Source of the DNA: Rheum nobile
Taxonomy: Eukaryota > Streptophyta > Magnoliopsida > Caryophyllales > Polygonaceae
Assembly (NCBI GenBank): GCA_027886185.1
Contig: WOAB01000895.1
Location: 744,001 to 808,000, forward strand
Direction of reading: 5' to 3'
DNA length: 64,000 nucleotides
Shown here: piece after piece, positions 10,747-21,968 of the stretch
Layout: every line of letters starts with the position of its first letter
Position numbering within the stretch: the first letter of the stretch is position 1
Translations under genes and position numbers: made by a program
The notes under the pieces: generated by a model
The model's input: the letters and a program-made list of their open reading frames with translations, nothing else
What the model was told of the DNA's origin: nothing
The model's database searches: none

Positions 10747-12484
10747 CTATGGTCTTACCCTTGATCCTCCTCTTGCAGCCCGATAGCACCTCTGGTAAGT
10801 ATGACCAGTCAGCCCACATCTTGCACATCTATTGGACACACGTTTGTAGGGTCTCTCCCACCTAGCCTTGTATCTATTCTGCCTTGGTCTACCAGTGCCC
10901 CTTTTCCATGGTGGTGGCAAACATGCGATTTGCGATACGGACAATGGAACATCCCATTGCTTGCGTGGGGGGACCAGATGGATGGTTTCCTTGTAAATTT
11001 CTTTCAAACTGTTGTTGCTATAGAAGTGAGTAACCAGAGTAGTAACATCAACACCCCTATCCTTTGCTACTGCCATAGCATGTGTGCATGGAATTCGATC
11101 TTTCTGAAAGACATTGCATTGGCAAGTTAGTCGGCGAATATTCACTTCGTACTTATTCCTTCCATCTGTCACCTCTGCTTCAATATCACTTAGCCTATGG
11201 ACACTCATTGTCACAGAAGCCGTATACCTTTGATCCATGGTTTTGGTCACAGACCTGGTACTTACCTCAGCCTATGTAGCAGCCGACTCCCTCCTTTCAC
11301 AGAACCAGGTGGCAAAGGTATGCAAGATAACATCAAACAATGGTACAATAGGCCACATACGCTCCTCTTTAAACACACTGTTCAGACATTCTGCATTGTT
11401 TGTAGTCATGATGTTGAACCTGTCAGTTGAGAAATATGCCCTTGACCACTGATTAAGGGGCACTTTCAGAGCATCTTTTACCACAGCCGGAGCCCTGTTT
11501 CTTAGGATCTCAAGCTCGGTCCTATATTCTTCTACCGTGTACGCCTTTGCAACCTTGAACCACTGGTCTTGCAAGCCTCCCCAACGGCACTTCAGCTTGA
11601 AGTTTTGTAGCATATGATAAATGTAATATCCATGGCTAGCAAGAGTGTATTGTGTTTTCAGAGCAGCTTTTATACTCAAATGACGATCAGAGACAAAAAC
11701 CACATCCACGCTATCGGGTACAACAACTTTCTTCAACTCCTTAAAGAAGAAGGACCAAGAATCCTTATTCTCACTGTCTACTACAGCAAAGGCCAGGGGG
11801 TAGATTTGTCTGTTTCCATCTTGGGCAGTAGCTAGAAGAAGTTGTCCGTTGAATCTCCCTCCTAAGTGTGCTCCATCAACACAAATCACCTGATTTTCAT
11901 ATAAAACCGGTCACCCAAATGCAGTTTACCCTCCAGGTAATATTATATAATCAAGACAAACAATAAAGTTGGAGAAACATAAAGTTACCTTTCTCAAACG
12001 GGGAACAACCCTGATGGAAGCACCCAAGGCCCAGAAGCAGTACTTAAAACGGTTTTCAGAATCTGTTATTATAGCTGTATGCGTGCCAGGATTGACCTCT
12101 TTCAACATATGTAGCCATGAGTGAAGTTGACTGTAACCTTCCTCGGCAGTCCCTCGAATAATGTCCTCTGCTAGCACTCTTGCTCTATTGGCTTTGTGAT
12201 AACTACATCAACTCCCAGGCCTTTCATGACAGCTTGTATCTCTCTTGCCCTTGGTGCATCCTTGCGACCTCTAAACCTGTTACACCAACACCAATAGATA
12301 GTCTTTAGACATTTTGCATAAAACTGTCTGAATTGAAATTAAAATCTTCAACAAAAACAATATATACCTATCAAGAATACTCTGTGAAATTACGGAGGCA
12401 GTGGCATGCCTGTTGTGATCGTGCCTGAACAGCATCCCACATGTATGGTTTGTAGCAAACCTCCGGACAATAAACGCACTAGTA
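10747..12484 (-). pseudogene. MURA-type transposase, truncated left copy
   Basis: Near-identical to the right copy (22411-24148). Exon 3 is 10747-11889 (zinc-knuckle, SWIM finger and most of the DDE domain), exon 2 is 11989-12276, and a stub of exon 1 is 12368-12484. The viral insert replaces everything upstream, so the N-terminal and DNA-binding parts are lost. Exon 3 has an in-frame TAG at 11272-11274, also present in the right copy, so it predates the duplication. Exon 2 has an extra one-base deletion near 12205 (gataactacatc against gataactggcatc), which shifts the frame only in this copy. Not expected to make transposase. Confidence 0.85.
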
Positions 12485-12668
12485 TCGTGTTTCTGTTTTA
12501 CTATTTCAAAGTATTAATCTAGTCTCTGGGCACAATGTTTGGTTTAGTCCCGTAATATCCGTTTGGTCAGCCTTTATGATAGGTGGTCCCGGTGGATGGT
12601 CCCACTGTTATGAGCCCTAGATTAAACCTTTAAACCTTAGTAAACCTTTAACCCTATTAGTGAAAGTC
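12485..12668 (+). other. Viral leader (5' non-coding part)
   Basis: No credible reading frame. It contains tgttatgagcc at 12606-12616, which resembles a decayed initiator-tRNA-Met primer site (pararetroviruses use TGGTATCAGAGC) with one substitution and a two-base loss. I regard the primer site as possible, not shown. Confidence 0.35.
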
Positions 12669-15356
12669 ATGACTGAAATGGCAAGAAGACTATTCAGGCG
12701 TGGTTCAGGTAGCAATTCTGGACAAATCGTTCATAGCAATGAAAACATGTATACCTTAGACCCAGACAATATCCAGAACTGGACTATCCCAGACAATCCT
12801 CAATCTGTTTATAGATCGGGAATTATGGATATGTTCCATGCAAATTGCATTAAGCATCAAGAAGAAACCATTAGTCTTACCAAAGATCAACAATCTCTTA
12901 GACTGCTCAATCCTATAACCATTCAGAGTTACTTAAGAAAAGGTTATAGATTTTTGCATATAGGACTAATTCAAATAGCATTAAAACCTTTGCATAGAAA
13001 AGGAATTGATTCTCCTGTCTTCCTAGCCTTGAGAGATGACAGATTCATCACTTACAAGGATTCCATCCTTGCCTTAGTCCAATCCAATATCTGTAATGGT
13101 CCTTTATTTTTTAATTGTTCTCCCAACTTCTCTGTTGATTTAACAGACCCCAGGATTTGTCAAACTCTTATCCTAGATATCAAAATGCTAAACAATAACT
13201 GTAAACAATTCACAAAGAATTTTGCGGTTATTTTTAGACTTCATTTTAAACTCATGAGCGCCTTAACTGACCCTAAGTGCAGCTTAGCCCCTCTAGCTCA
13301 GGGAGAAACCGTTCTTCTTCAATTAGAAGCAGAAAAATCCTGCACGTTTACCCCTAAGACCATCAAATGGAAAGACATAACCATTCCTGAAACCTTAGAA
13401 GTCGACAACGACAATCCTCCTAGGAACATGGAACAGCAAGAGATTTCTCAGATCATCGAAGAAATCGATGGTAGAATTCTCATCAGATTCAACTCTTCTA
13501 GAGAAAATTCTGCTAATAGACCCCCTTTGATTCCTGGCAGAAACTCTATCCATGATCCCTTCTATTCTATTAGAAGTGAATTTTCGGGATCTTTGAGAAA
13601 TGACCATCTCAGAAATGATCGAGTCAATTATGAAGATCCTTTACCTAGAATCATCCCTCAAAATGATACTGAGTCAACCGGTGGTCACTCACCAACCTCC
13701 ATTGATAGACACAGCTTTTCCTCTGTCAATGTTCTATCCAAAACTGATTTTATTATTGACAAAGATTACCTTAGAAAAGACTTTGGTAGTCCCAAGAATG
13801 ATAAAAAGAAAAGATGGTTCATGAGTATAGACAAAGAATGTAGAGACCATATTAGAGAAGAATGGTATGAAGATATGAATAGACTTCAGACTAATATTTT
13901 CTTTTTCAAATGGTTCTCCATATACTTGTCCAGAAAAGGAATCAAAGACCCTTTTTATCTATCTTATCTTGAAGTTCAAAATAGAATCACTAGAACCTGG
14001 AAACTCCTTCCAACGGGCTCTAGTACCTCTATTCATCCTCCTCTCAAGGGAATTATTCTCAGTAATGAGAATGAAGAGATTAAGGCTGAACCTTTCAAAA
14101 AGGGTAGAACTGATGCGGATAATAGCCTTGTAAATCTTAGAGATATTAAAAAGATTTACAATCAGAACAACTACTCTAATCAGATCCTTCATACCATTGC
14201 CGAACAGATAGACCAAGTTCACTTGGGAATCGACAAAGGATGTAAATCTGCTAGGTTTCCTAGAGATGTTTCTAAACTCCACTTTCAATCCGAAAGTATC
14301 CCTAGCAATCTTTTGAGAAACATAAATCTCAATCCTCCAAACCTGCTTGAAAGAATCTCCCAGAAAATAGATGCTTTCCAAGCCTCTACTTCTCAAAGGA
14401 TTGATGCAATCCATGCATCAAACTCTGGGGTTAAACCCCATACTCCTATCAACCCGGCAAACTTAAACTGCTTAAAAGCGTCTTGCAAAAGCAGTTGTAA
14501 TGATAACTCTTGCACAGATCAGAATAGTCCCAATACTACAGAATCTAGTTCTGAAGGTGAGTCTGATAAAAAGAGTAATCAAATAGAGTCAGAATTACCA
14601 GAGATCAACAGACTCAGAAGAAGAGAAAACAGATCTCAACATTTTACCAAAATGTTTGGAAACTCTGACACTAGAAATTATTATAATAGACCTACTCCTC
14701 CAGATCTTCAATATGAAGAAAGAGCTAAGTTCAGAACCACTAATTACAGTGGTACATCCATCTACGAATGGAACATAGATGGAAAGTCTGAAGGAGAGAT
14801 TTTAAATACTCTCCAAGAAATGGGAATGGCCAAGGTTGCCTATAGAACCCATGATCAAACAGACAAAACTGCTGCATGCCTTATAATCCAGGGATTCACA
14901 GGGCAGTTAAAAAATTGGTGGGATAACGCTACTAGTCTTCAGCAAAAAATAGAAATTTTAGATGCAACTATTTCCAGTGAAGATGACAATGGCAGAATCA
15001 CCACAGAGCAAAACTCTTGTGCCCAACTTATATATGCTATTAGCATGTATTTCATCGGCAATCCTAAAGAGGAACTTGAAGCTAACAAGTTCACCCTAAC
15101 AAACCTTAATTGCCCAACCTTAAGTGACTATAGGTGGTACAAAGATGTATTTTTAACCTATGTCCTTAAAAGACCAGACTGTAATGAGCCTTTCTGGAAA
15201 GAAAGATTCGTTGCTGGCTTACCTTCCTTATTTGCCAAACGCATCATAACCAAGCTCAAAGAAAACATTGGAATAGAAGATATTCCTTGGAAAGAGATCA
15301 CTTATGGTCAACTTGGGGCGTTTATCAAAAAAAGAAGGATTAGCATTATGCACTGA
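12669..15356 (+). pseudogene. Viral ORF1, first part: movement protein and start of the coat protein
   Basis: The frame is open from ATG 12669 (a second ATG at 12678) to a stop at 15354-15356, nearly 900 codons. The first third has a 30K-superfamily movement-protein look, with a conserved LRDDRF and long beta-rich stretches. The middle is charged and serine-rich. From about codon 690 it resembles the caulimovirid coat-protein core (WNIDGKSEGEI, KNWWDN, FWKERFVAGLP). The real coat-protein frame leaves this frame at an A-run near 15328-15334, where the continuation is in the +1 register; the last residues before the stop at 15354 are out-of-frame reading. The role in the parent virus would be cell-to-cell movement and particle formation. 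The break is in the genome copy, as seen. Confidence 0.75.
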
Positions 15357-15618
15357 ACTTAAAATTCAGGCAAAATACGGGGGAGAAAAGGGTAACTCCA
15401 GAAGAGAAATGGGAAACTTCTGCGAAGCCTTTGGCATGGAAAATATCCAAGCCCCTTCTAGAGCTAGAAAGGATAAGTCTTTCAGAAGAAAAAAGGACTT
15501 CTCCAAACGCTTTAGAAAACACAGATCTAACCCTGCTAAGCCTAAAAGATCTTATAAACCCAGATTCAGGCCCAACCCTAGCAAAAAGATCATTTGTTAC
15601 AAGTGTCGTAAACCATGA
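15335..15618 (+). pseudogene. Viral ORF1, second part: coat-protein C-terminus, ends at a stop inside the zinc knuckle
   Basis: Continues the coat protein in the register shifted at the A-run near 15330. It is very basic (many Arg/Lys with Ser), as expected for the RNA-binding tail, and leads into a CCHC zinc knuckle (CYKC...H....C). A TGA at 15616-15618 falls between the second Cys and the His of the knuckle, where a Gly codon is usual, so it looks like a single-base nonsense change. The register is open again immediately after it. Confidence 0.75.
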
Positions 15619-18207
15619 CACAAAGCTGACGTTTGTCCTCTTAAACAAAGGATCAACGAATTAGCTAAAGACAACCCCAGTCTCAAAAGAGAATTAGAAG
15701 AAATTCTCCTCAATAACACTGATCATTCGTCTAGCAATGAAGGTCTCCATGAACTAGATTATAATGCATCCTCTAGTTCTAACAATGATCAACCTCAGCA
15801 TTTTTGCAATGTTATCACTAAGGCCGACAGAGAAGAAGCCTTATTTGACCTCATAAACCAAATTCCTGACCCTCAGACCAAGCATGATTATTTCATGAAA
15901 CTCAAAGATCTCATTTTCAAAGAACAAAAACCTACTCTGGAAAAACCTTTTAGCATTTCAAAACTCTTTGAGAACAAACCTTGCACCAGCCTCCTTGGCA
16001 CACAGGTTACCACCAAAGAACTTCAAACTGAGGTTAACAGACTCAAAAGAGAAGTCAAAGATCTCCAGGAATATGTTAGGATCAGAGATCCTATTAACCT
16101 TGAGATAGAAACCAGAATTACTCTACTTGAATCCAGAATTGAATCAAGTAATAGTAATCATTCCTCTCATAGGTCCAGGAGCAGTTCTAGAAACTCTTCT
16201 CCTAGTAACCACTCAGATGATTTGTTCGTGGCATCCCTAGAAAAAATGAATTTTCAAAAATGGTACTGCCCGATCAGAATCAAAATAAACACCTTCATTC
16301 TTGACACTGTCGCTCTTCTCGACAGCGGAGCTGATCTCAACTGCATAAGAGAAGGCCTCGTACCTTCCAAGTATTTCGAGAAAACCAATGAAAGACTCCT
16401 TAACGCAAGTGGCGTTAAAATGCAATTAAACTTCAAAATTCCTGAAGCTTCTATTTGCAGCAATGGTTACTGTCTCTCAAACTCGTTTGTTCTTGTTAGA
16501 GACCTTACCCAAGAAGTCATTCTAGGAACCCCCTTTTTAACTCAACTCTATCCCTTCACTGTCACTAGAAGTGGTATCCATGCTGATATCTTGGGGAAAA
16601 GATTAGACTTCAAATTCCTAGATCCTATTAGAACCAAAGATCTTGATCTCCTTCAATCTGTTTCAATCAAGAAACATCTTAATCTCATCGATCATAAGAA
16701 AACCTTCATCAGAGATTTAACTGAGGAAATTGCTTCCTTAAAAATCGAAGAGAAACTTCATTGTCCCCATTTACAAACTAGAATCAGTAATCTTGAAAAA
16801 TCCTTCAAAAATCAAGTTTGCTCTGAAGTCCCTAATGCTTTCTGGGATCGCAAACAACACCATGTCTCCCTCCCCTATGAAAAGACTTTCAACGAGAGGG
16901 ATATTCCTACCAAAGCCAGACCCATTCAAATGAATAAGGAATTACTTGAAGTTTGCAAAAAGGAGATAGACTCCTTATTAAACAAAAAGCTTATAAGGAA
17001 ATCCCAATCTCCTTGGAGTTGTGCTGCCTTCTATGTTATGAATGCAGCAGAAAAAGAAAGAGGTGTTCCCAGGTTGGTCATCAACTACAAACCTCTTAAC
17101 ACTGTTCTTCAATGGATTAGGTATCCTATTCCCAATAAAAGAGATCTGCTTAACAGACTCTTTGAAGCAAAGATTTTCTCCAAATTCGATATGAAAAGCG
17201 GTTACTGGCAGATTCAGATAACCGAAGCAGACAAATACAAAACTGCGTTCACAGTCCCTTTTGGGCATTATGAATGGAATGTCATGCCATTCGGCCTTAA
17301 AAACGCCCCTTCAGAGTATCAAAGGATCATGAATGAAATTATGAACCCTTACTCTGACTTTCTCATTGTCTATATCGACGACATTCTCATATACTCCAAA
17401 TCCTTAGATGATCATTTCAAACATTTAAATACCTTTCTTTACGTCATCAAGAAAAATGGTTTAGTTTTATCTATGACCAAGATGAAACTCTTCCACACCA
17501 AGATCAGATTTCTTGGCCATGATATCCATCAGCAAACCATCAAACCCATTCATAGGAGCATTGAATTTGCTAACAAATTCCCTGATGAAATTAAAGACAA
17601 AACCCAGCTTCAAAGGTTTTTAGGATGTCTTAATTACATCTCGGACTTCTTCCCTGACCTTAGGAAACTTTGCATTCCTCTGTTCCTTAGACTCAAGAAA
17701 AATCCTCCTCCTTGGGGTCTAGAACAGACCAAAGATGTCAGAATTATCAAAAGCAAAGTTCAGCAACTTCCCTGTATAGGCATTCCTCAACCTAAAGCCT
17801 TTATGATTGTTGAGACAGACGCCTCTGACCTAGGATTTGGTGGCATCTTAAAACAAAGATTAGATATCAATAAGCCAGAGCAATTAGTCAGATTTTACTC
17901 TGGATGTTGGACAGGTCCTCAAAAGAATTACAGCACTGTCAAGAAAGAAATCATTGCCATTGTTGCCTGTATTTCTAAATTTCAAGATGATCTTTACAAC
18001 AAAACTTTTCTCCTTAGAGTCGATTGCAAATCGGCAAAAGAAATTTTGCAAAAAGACGTTCTTAACATTGTCTCAAAACAGATTTTCGCCAGATGGCAAG
18101 CCATACTTTCAGCATTTGATTTCTAAATAGAATTCATTAAAGGAGAACATAACTCCTTACCTGATTTTCTTACAAGAGAATTTTTGCAGGGAAAATCAAG
18201 CATTTAA
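15619..18207 (+). pseudogene. Viral ORF1, third part: protease, reverse transcriptase and RNase H
   Basis: The same register as the preceding part is open from 15619 (first internal ATG 15895) to a TAA at 18124-18126, and after that stop to 18207. Seen in order: a linker with a predicted coiled coil (about 16010-16140), an aspartic protease with LLDSGADLNCI near 16315 and a later ILGTPFL, a reverse transcriptase with FSKFDMKSGYWQI, MPFGLKNAP and an intact YIDD near 17370, and RNase H with ETDASDLGFGG near 17815. The TAA at 18124 interrupts the RNase H tail, since DFLTREF wording typical of that tail follows it in frame. The catalytic residues I can see are intact; the breaks are the stop here and those upstream. 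Confidence 0.8.
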
Positions 18208-18441
18208 ATGTCTCCTTTCCCTCATCTCAAAATCTTTCAAGATCTTCAAAAAGAATGTTTAGCATCCTGCGGTGTTTTTAATAGCCTACTGGATCTCAAA
18301 AGAATTTTAGCAACAGACTACAATTCTGAAGACTCAAAAAACCTAGACATTTGCATAGCAAAAATTTGGCTTCAACGTAACAGATCTGCAGCCAAAAGGA
18401 TGATGACCTCCAAGGTATTAACCTCTAATCTACATTTCTGA
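18208..18441 (+). CDS. Short viral reading frame directly after ORF1 (77 aa, unknown)
   Basis: Its ATG follows the ORF1 stop without a gap (taaatg at 18205-18210) and stays in the ORF1 register. The product is helical and basic at its end, and I recognise no domain. The tight spacing suggests coupling to ORF1 translation or that it is the head of the next viral gene. A splice-acceptor-like pyrimidine stretch (ttgatttttcag) lies 20 bases further on. Confidence 0.4.
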   Translation: MSPFPHLKIFQDLQKECLASCGVFNSLLDLKRILATDYNSEDSKNLDICIAKIWLQRNRSAAKRMMTSKVLTSNLHF

Positions 18442-18464
18442 CAATATTCTTTGATTTTTCAGAA

Positions 18465-19730
18465 ATGGCGGGGAGAGGAAACTCTCGGAAGCAAACCCCA
18501 GCGGATTACCTCCCAACAAAAAGTACTGGTGAACTAGTCCCGGTTCACAACCAGTTCAAAAGTCTATCACAATATCCTACCCTCTCAAAGGCCTCAAGCC
18601 CAAAAACCCCACAGAAAAAAGAGTCAAAGTCCAAAGTCTTTCATAAATATGTCATTAAACAATCCCCCATTGAAGAACTATGTTTAACCAAAGAACTAGT
18701 GACTCATGAACCCAAAGAGTTCGAGCCTTTCGTCAAGAGTCTCTTCTCAAAAGACTTTCAATGGTTCCCTACTGAACCAGCTAAAACACAAAAATTCTAC
18801 GAGTTTATTTTGGTAGATTATCATTCTGCAGAAATCTCTCATACCAAAGATGAGAAAGATCTCAATCTTATACTTTTTTCTAAGTGTAAGATCCTCAAAG
18901 TAATCTCCAGAGACCAATGGGGTGATCCCACTGCAAACAAGCAATTCTCTATTCCCTTTTACCCAAAGGGATACTCCTACTATGACTATCGTTTGGCATG
19001 GTCAAAAGCATTTTTAATCAGACCCTTTAACCACTCTTGGTTTTTCTTTTTTTGCAAAGATTGCCCAAATCAAATACCAATCTGGTTTTACTCTTGGTGG
19101 AACCTCTTTGGTCCTGTCCCTGAAATATACCCTGATCCAGTTAAGTTAGCCCTTGACTACTTCTGCAAACACTGTTTCTGGCCAGAATACATTAAACCAG
19201 TCCAATTCCACAAAAATACTGGGGTAGCTTGGATCTTTTGTTGGATCTACGATCTCAAACAGATTCTTCCTACACCACTCCCATTATCACTCTGTAGACT
19301 TTACAAAGTCAGATGGTGGGAGAAATTCGACTTAGACCTAGTCTCCCTTGATAAGATCAAAACCCTTATCCAGCTCAAAAGAACCTCCCAGACTCCTCAA
19401 AATGCCCAAACACTTCATCCTACAGCTATTCCAGTGGCATCTTCTTCTCAGTCACCACCATTAGCTGCAGCCCAGCAGAAAGAATGGGAAGAATTTCAAA
19501 GATGGAAAAAACATCAAGAAATGGCAGCCCAGTCCAGTGCAGCCCAATCAAGCAATGACCAAGTCAAGACCATTATAATCAAAGATGTTCAGCCCAAATC
19601 AGTTAAAAACAAATCATGGGCTGACAAAGTCCAAGAAGACGAACTGGAAGCCCAAAACAGTTCGACCAATCAAGACTACTATGAGGATTTTGATCCTGAT
19701 GATCATTTTGCTCAAGATCCTTACGCATAA
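18465..19730 (+). CDS. Viral ORF2, intact 421-aa protein of unknown function
   Basis: Opens with ATG at 18465, three bases after ttgatttttcag, and is uninterrupted to 19730. The N-terminus is basic and Ser/Pro/Lys-rich (about residues 1-70). A compact central part has many aromatic residues (WFFFFCKDCPNQIP, WFYSWWNLFGPVPEIYPDP, DYFCKHCFWPEY). A Gln/Ala/Ser-rich linker and an acidic tail (EDFDPDDHFAQDPYA) follow. The Cys pairs (CKDC, CKHC) may bind metal. Florendoviruses are known to have a second reading frame of unknown function, and this fits that position. It is the only viral gene in this copy without a break. I cannot assign a function. Confidence 0.6.
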   Translation: MAGRGNSRKQTPADYLPTKSTGELVPVHNQFKSLSQYPTLSKASSPKTPQKKESKSKVFHKYVIKQSPIEELCLTKELVTHEPKEFEPFVKSLFSKDFQWFPTEPAKTQKFYEFILVDYHSAEISHTKDEKDLNLILFSKCKILKVISRDQWGDPTANKQFSIPFYPKGYSYYDYRLAWSKAFLIRPFNHSWFFFFCKDCPNQIPIWFYSWWNLFGPVPEIYPDPVKLALDYFCKHCFWPEYIKPVQFHKNTGVAWIFCWIYDLKQILPTPLPLSLCRLYKVRWWEKFDLDLVSLDKIKTLIQLKRTSQTPQNAQTLHPTAIPVASSSQSPPLAAAQQKEWEEFQRWKKHQEMAAQSSAAQSSNDQVKTIIIKDVQPKSVKNKSWADKVQEDELEAQNSSTNQDYYEDFDPDDHFAQDPYA

Positions 19731-20410
19731 CAATCCATATCAAAATATTGGCCCAAGATCTATTCAAGTCCAGCAAGAAGTCTTTGGCCCAACTCAGCAA
19801 AACAGTTCTCAGCAAAATCAGTTGTCGGTACAAGCAATCAGTGAGATCAATTCACTTTCAGCAAATGTTTATGGCCGACAAAGACTTTCAACAAAAGTAG
19901 AAGAGTACAAAAGTCCTTTCTGCAAAAGCTTATGGCCGACAATGACTATTAGCAAAAGCAGAAGACTCCAAAAGCTCTTTCCAGCAAATGTAATTCCCAC
20001 TTGTTTTTAAACTGTATACATGAATAGTTGTACGGCTACCAAACAGGGGATCCCAAATAGTCAATCCTAATTTTCTTTAAATAGCAAAGCCCTTCAGTCT
20101 GTCGAAGGCACGCAAAAACTCTCTCTCTCTCTCTCTCTCCATATATTTCTCCATCACATTTTAAGTTTTTAGCTTTGGTGTTCTTCAGTTCCTTTGTAAG
20201 TCTACTTTGTACAGTTTTCTTTCTGTATGCAAATGTTCCTTTGATAATAGTCCCAGTTCATATTTTTCTCCTTACTTTCAATAATATCGTTATTTACTAT
20301 TCATTAAAAGTCACTGTAGCAAAGTACTATTCATGCAATCTTTTTAGTTTGTGTTATTGTTTGTTCTAAGTTTTCATATTTTCAAAGTTTTGATCCGTTT
20401 GGCCAACTTG
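19731..20410 (+). promoter_or_regulatory. Viral promoter/leader region with tandem enhancer-like units
   Basis: Two imperfect tandem units of about 65 bp lie at 19858-19926 and 19928-19988, each with atggccgacaa and caaaagnagaaga. The first contains gacaaagactttcaacaaaa, similar in wording to the CaMV 35S enhancer phrase gactttcaacaaa. A TATA-like tttaaatag is at 20076-20084, then a (CT)n tract at about 20119-20140, then T-rich leader to the insert end at 20410. An overlapping frame (19585-20010) is open across the units but looks like chance. The region is in the expected place for the pregenomic RNA promoter. Confidence 0.5.
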
Positions 20411-20494
20411 GTAAGATATCTTGCTTCCAGTTTGTTTTTTACCCGCCACTTAAAATATTAACATAGAATTGACCTTTCTTATTTTTGGTTGCAG

Positions 20495-20657
20495 TGGTGA
20501 CTGTGGAGTATACACCTTGAAGTACATTGAGTGGTTGAGTTTTGGAAGTGATGATCTCTCCCTCATTTCAGATGATACGATCGACTATCACAGATTCGAC
20601 ATTGCTAATACTGTGTTCGACAAGCAGTGGAAGACAATGTTGAACTATGGACAATAG
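20495..20657 (+). pseudogene. Orphan last exon of the Ulp1 gene
   Basis: Identical in reading to exon 9 of the protease gene (8822-8984), beginning with the active-site GDCGVY and ending at the same TAG. The intron before it is present only from its donor; the eight upstream exons are missing because the duplicated segment starts there. Viral sequence lies directly upstream, so no protease can be made from this copy on its own. Confidence 0.9.
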
Positions 20658-21191
20658 TGTGTCATCATAACACTAGATTGTGTGAACAATGTTTTGTTTG
20701 GATTGCAACTTTGATGCATGAAAAATGTTTTGTTTGCGTTGTGTTTTTTGGGCAAATTTGATGTACGAACAATGTATTGTGTTTCAACTCTTCTGATTCT
20801 GTTGTTGTATAAGTCATCTCTCTCATCCAATGTGTTGTGTTTCAACTTTGATGCATGAACAATGTGTTGTGTTTCGACAAGCAGTGGAAAACAATATAAG
20901 TGAAAGTTTATACCTTAAGTGACAGGTTTTAAATTCAATGGTGGAGAGCAATATTTCCAAAACCCGGTTTTGATTAAAATTAACCGATTAGTCAAAACAA
21001 TTTCCAAAACCCGGTTTAGATGAATTTTAAACTCACCCAAATTCTTACCCTCATCCTACAGCTACCGCATTTTCTTCATCCTTCTCCCATGGCTCATTGA
21101 GGCATTTCAAAAACTCTATACAACTCCGAGAATCGATTGAAGGGTGTATTTCGCAGGGAGTGGAGATTGAGAGAGCTCGAGGGCGTAACCC

Positions 21192-21968
21192 ATGGCATAC
21201 TCGGAAGGATCCAGCAGTGGTGGGAATGTAAAGGTAAGTTTGGTATGATTTAGGGTTTCAATTTGGGGAAGTATTTGCTACTGTTTTGTTTCAATGTATG
21301 TTCTAAAATACGAATTGAATTGTGGATTTGCTACAGAATTCCGTATTTGCTACTGTTTTGTTTCTGCTTGAAATTTTGTGAACTCTAATATGTGGTTTGG
21401 CAAAGTAGCTTGAAACTCTTCTGACAAAGATGTTTTGATTACTACTGATGAAGACAAGACGTAGCCTAAACTCATGTTTATTCATGAGGAGATGGAATAC
21501 ATCAGCAATGGAGTCCAAATTGATAAGATGTGCATGTGGTGTTGCCTGCCGATATTTCACTTCTATGACAAACGAGAATCCGGGAAGGAGATTTATAAGA
21601 TGTGTAAACCGGGTGCGTATCTAGCTTGTTTGCTAATATTCATAATATTTTGTTTTGAATACTTTATGATACGAATCCAGTTTTCATGTATTTTGGATTG
21701 AATGCAGGTTGGAGGTTGTGGATTTTGGGAATGGTATGACCCTCCACTTTGTCCTATTGCAACAGAACTTATTCCTATGCTAAGAGATGAGATAATCCAG
21801 GTGAAAGATGCATTGGATGTGAAAGAGAGTATAATTTCAGCATATGAGGCAGAGCTTGGAATGCTACAGCAGGAAGTGATAAGGCTTAAAGGTGGTGCAA
21901 AGAGTGTTATCGGTCATGAAGAAGAGTGTCGAGTTAAGGCGTCAAACTATGTTGAACGTGTGCTGAAG
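21192..21968 (+). CDS. Small GRF-type zinc-finger protein, copy 2
   Basis: Exons correspond to copy 1: 21192-21233, about 21465-21612, and about 21715-21968. The predicted protein is the same in the finger (CMWCCLPIF, YKMCKP, CGFWEWYDPP) and the coiled coil. One synonymous difference falls in exon 2 (ccgggaagg against ccggaaagg); the second intron is 10-11 bases shorter. After 21968 this copy has one extra T in the T-run, which moves the stop to 22005-22007, further evidence that the coding part ends before it. Confidence 0.6.

Larger units (their letters stand above)
8738..12484 (+). repeat. Left copy of a 3.74-kb direct duplication flanking the viral insert
   Basis: It starts at gtaagatatcttgcttcc, the splice donor of Ulp1 exon 8, and ends at gcactagta. 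It is repeated in the same orientation at 20411-24148. I count about 25 substitutions and small indels by eye (roughly 0.65%). Contents are the last Ulp1 intron and exon, the GRF-finger gene, an intergenic hairpin, and the transposase without most of its first exon. Confidence 0.93.
12485..20410 (+). mobile_element. Endogenous pararetrovirus (Caulimoviridae), one full genome length, petuvirus/florendovirus-like
   Basis: A 7.93-kb block, about the size of a caulimovirid genome. In order it has a leader, a long movement-coat-protease-reverse transcriptase-RNase H reading frame, a second reading frame of unknown function, and an enhancer/TATA-like region. There is no integrase and no long terminal repeat, which separates it from LTR retrotransposons. 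The layout (all replication domains in ORF1, then ORF2) resembles Petuvirus and especially the endogenous florendoviruses; genus is an inference. ORF1 is broken by one frameshift and two stop codons. The ends open the circular map in the leader region. It sits exactly between two 3.74-kb direct copies of transposon sequence. Confidence 0.85.

Noticed and set aside
12600..12620. Viral tRNA-Met primer site as a firm feature
   Set aside because: tgttatgagcc needs a substitution and a two-base gap to match; noted only as a possibility.
19585..20010. 141-codon frame overlapping the end of viral ORF2
   Set aside because: It runs through tandem promoter units and has no domain; likely chance.
12500..20410. 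Terminal redundancy of the viral insert
   Set aside because: tccgtttggtcagc (12557) and tccgtttggccaac (20393) are alike but too short to show overlap of the circular map.
12485..20410. An active or replication-competent virus
   Set aside because: ORF1 has a frameshift near 15330 and stops at 15616 and 18124; only one genome length is present.
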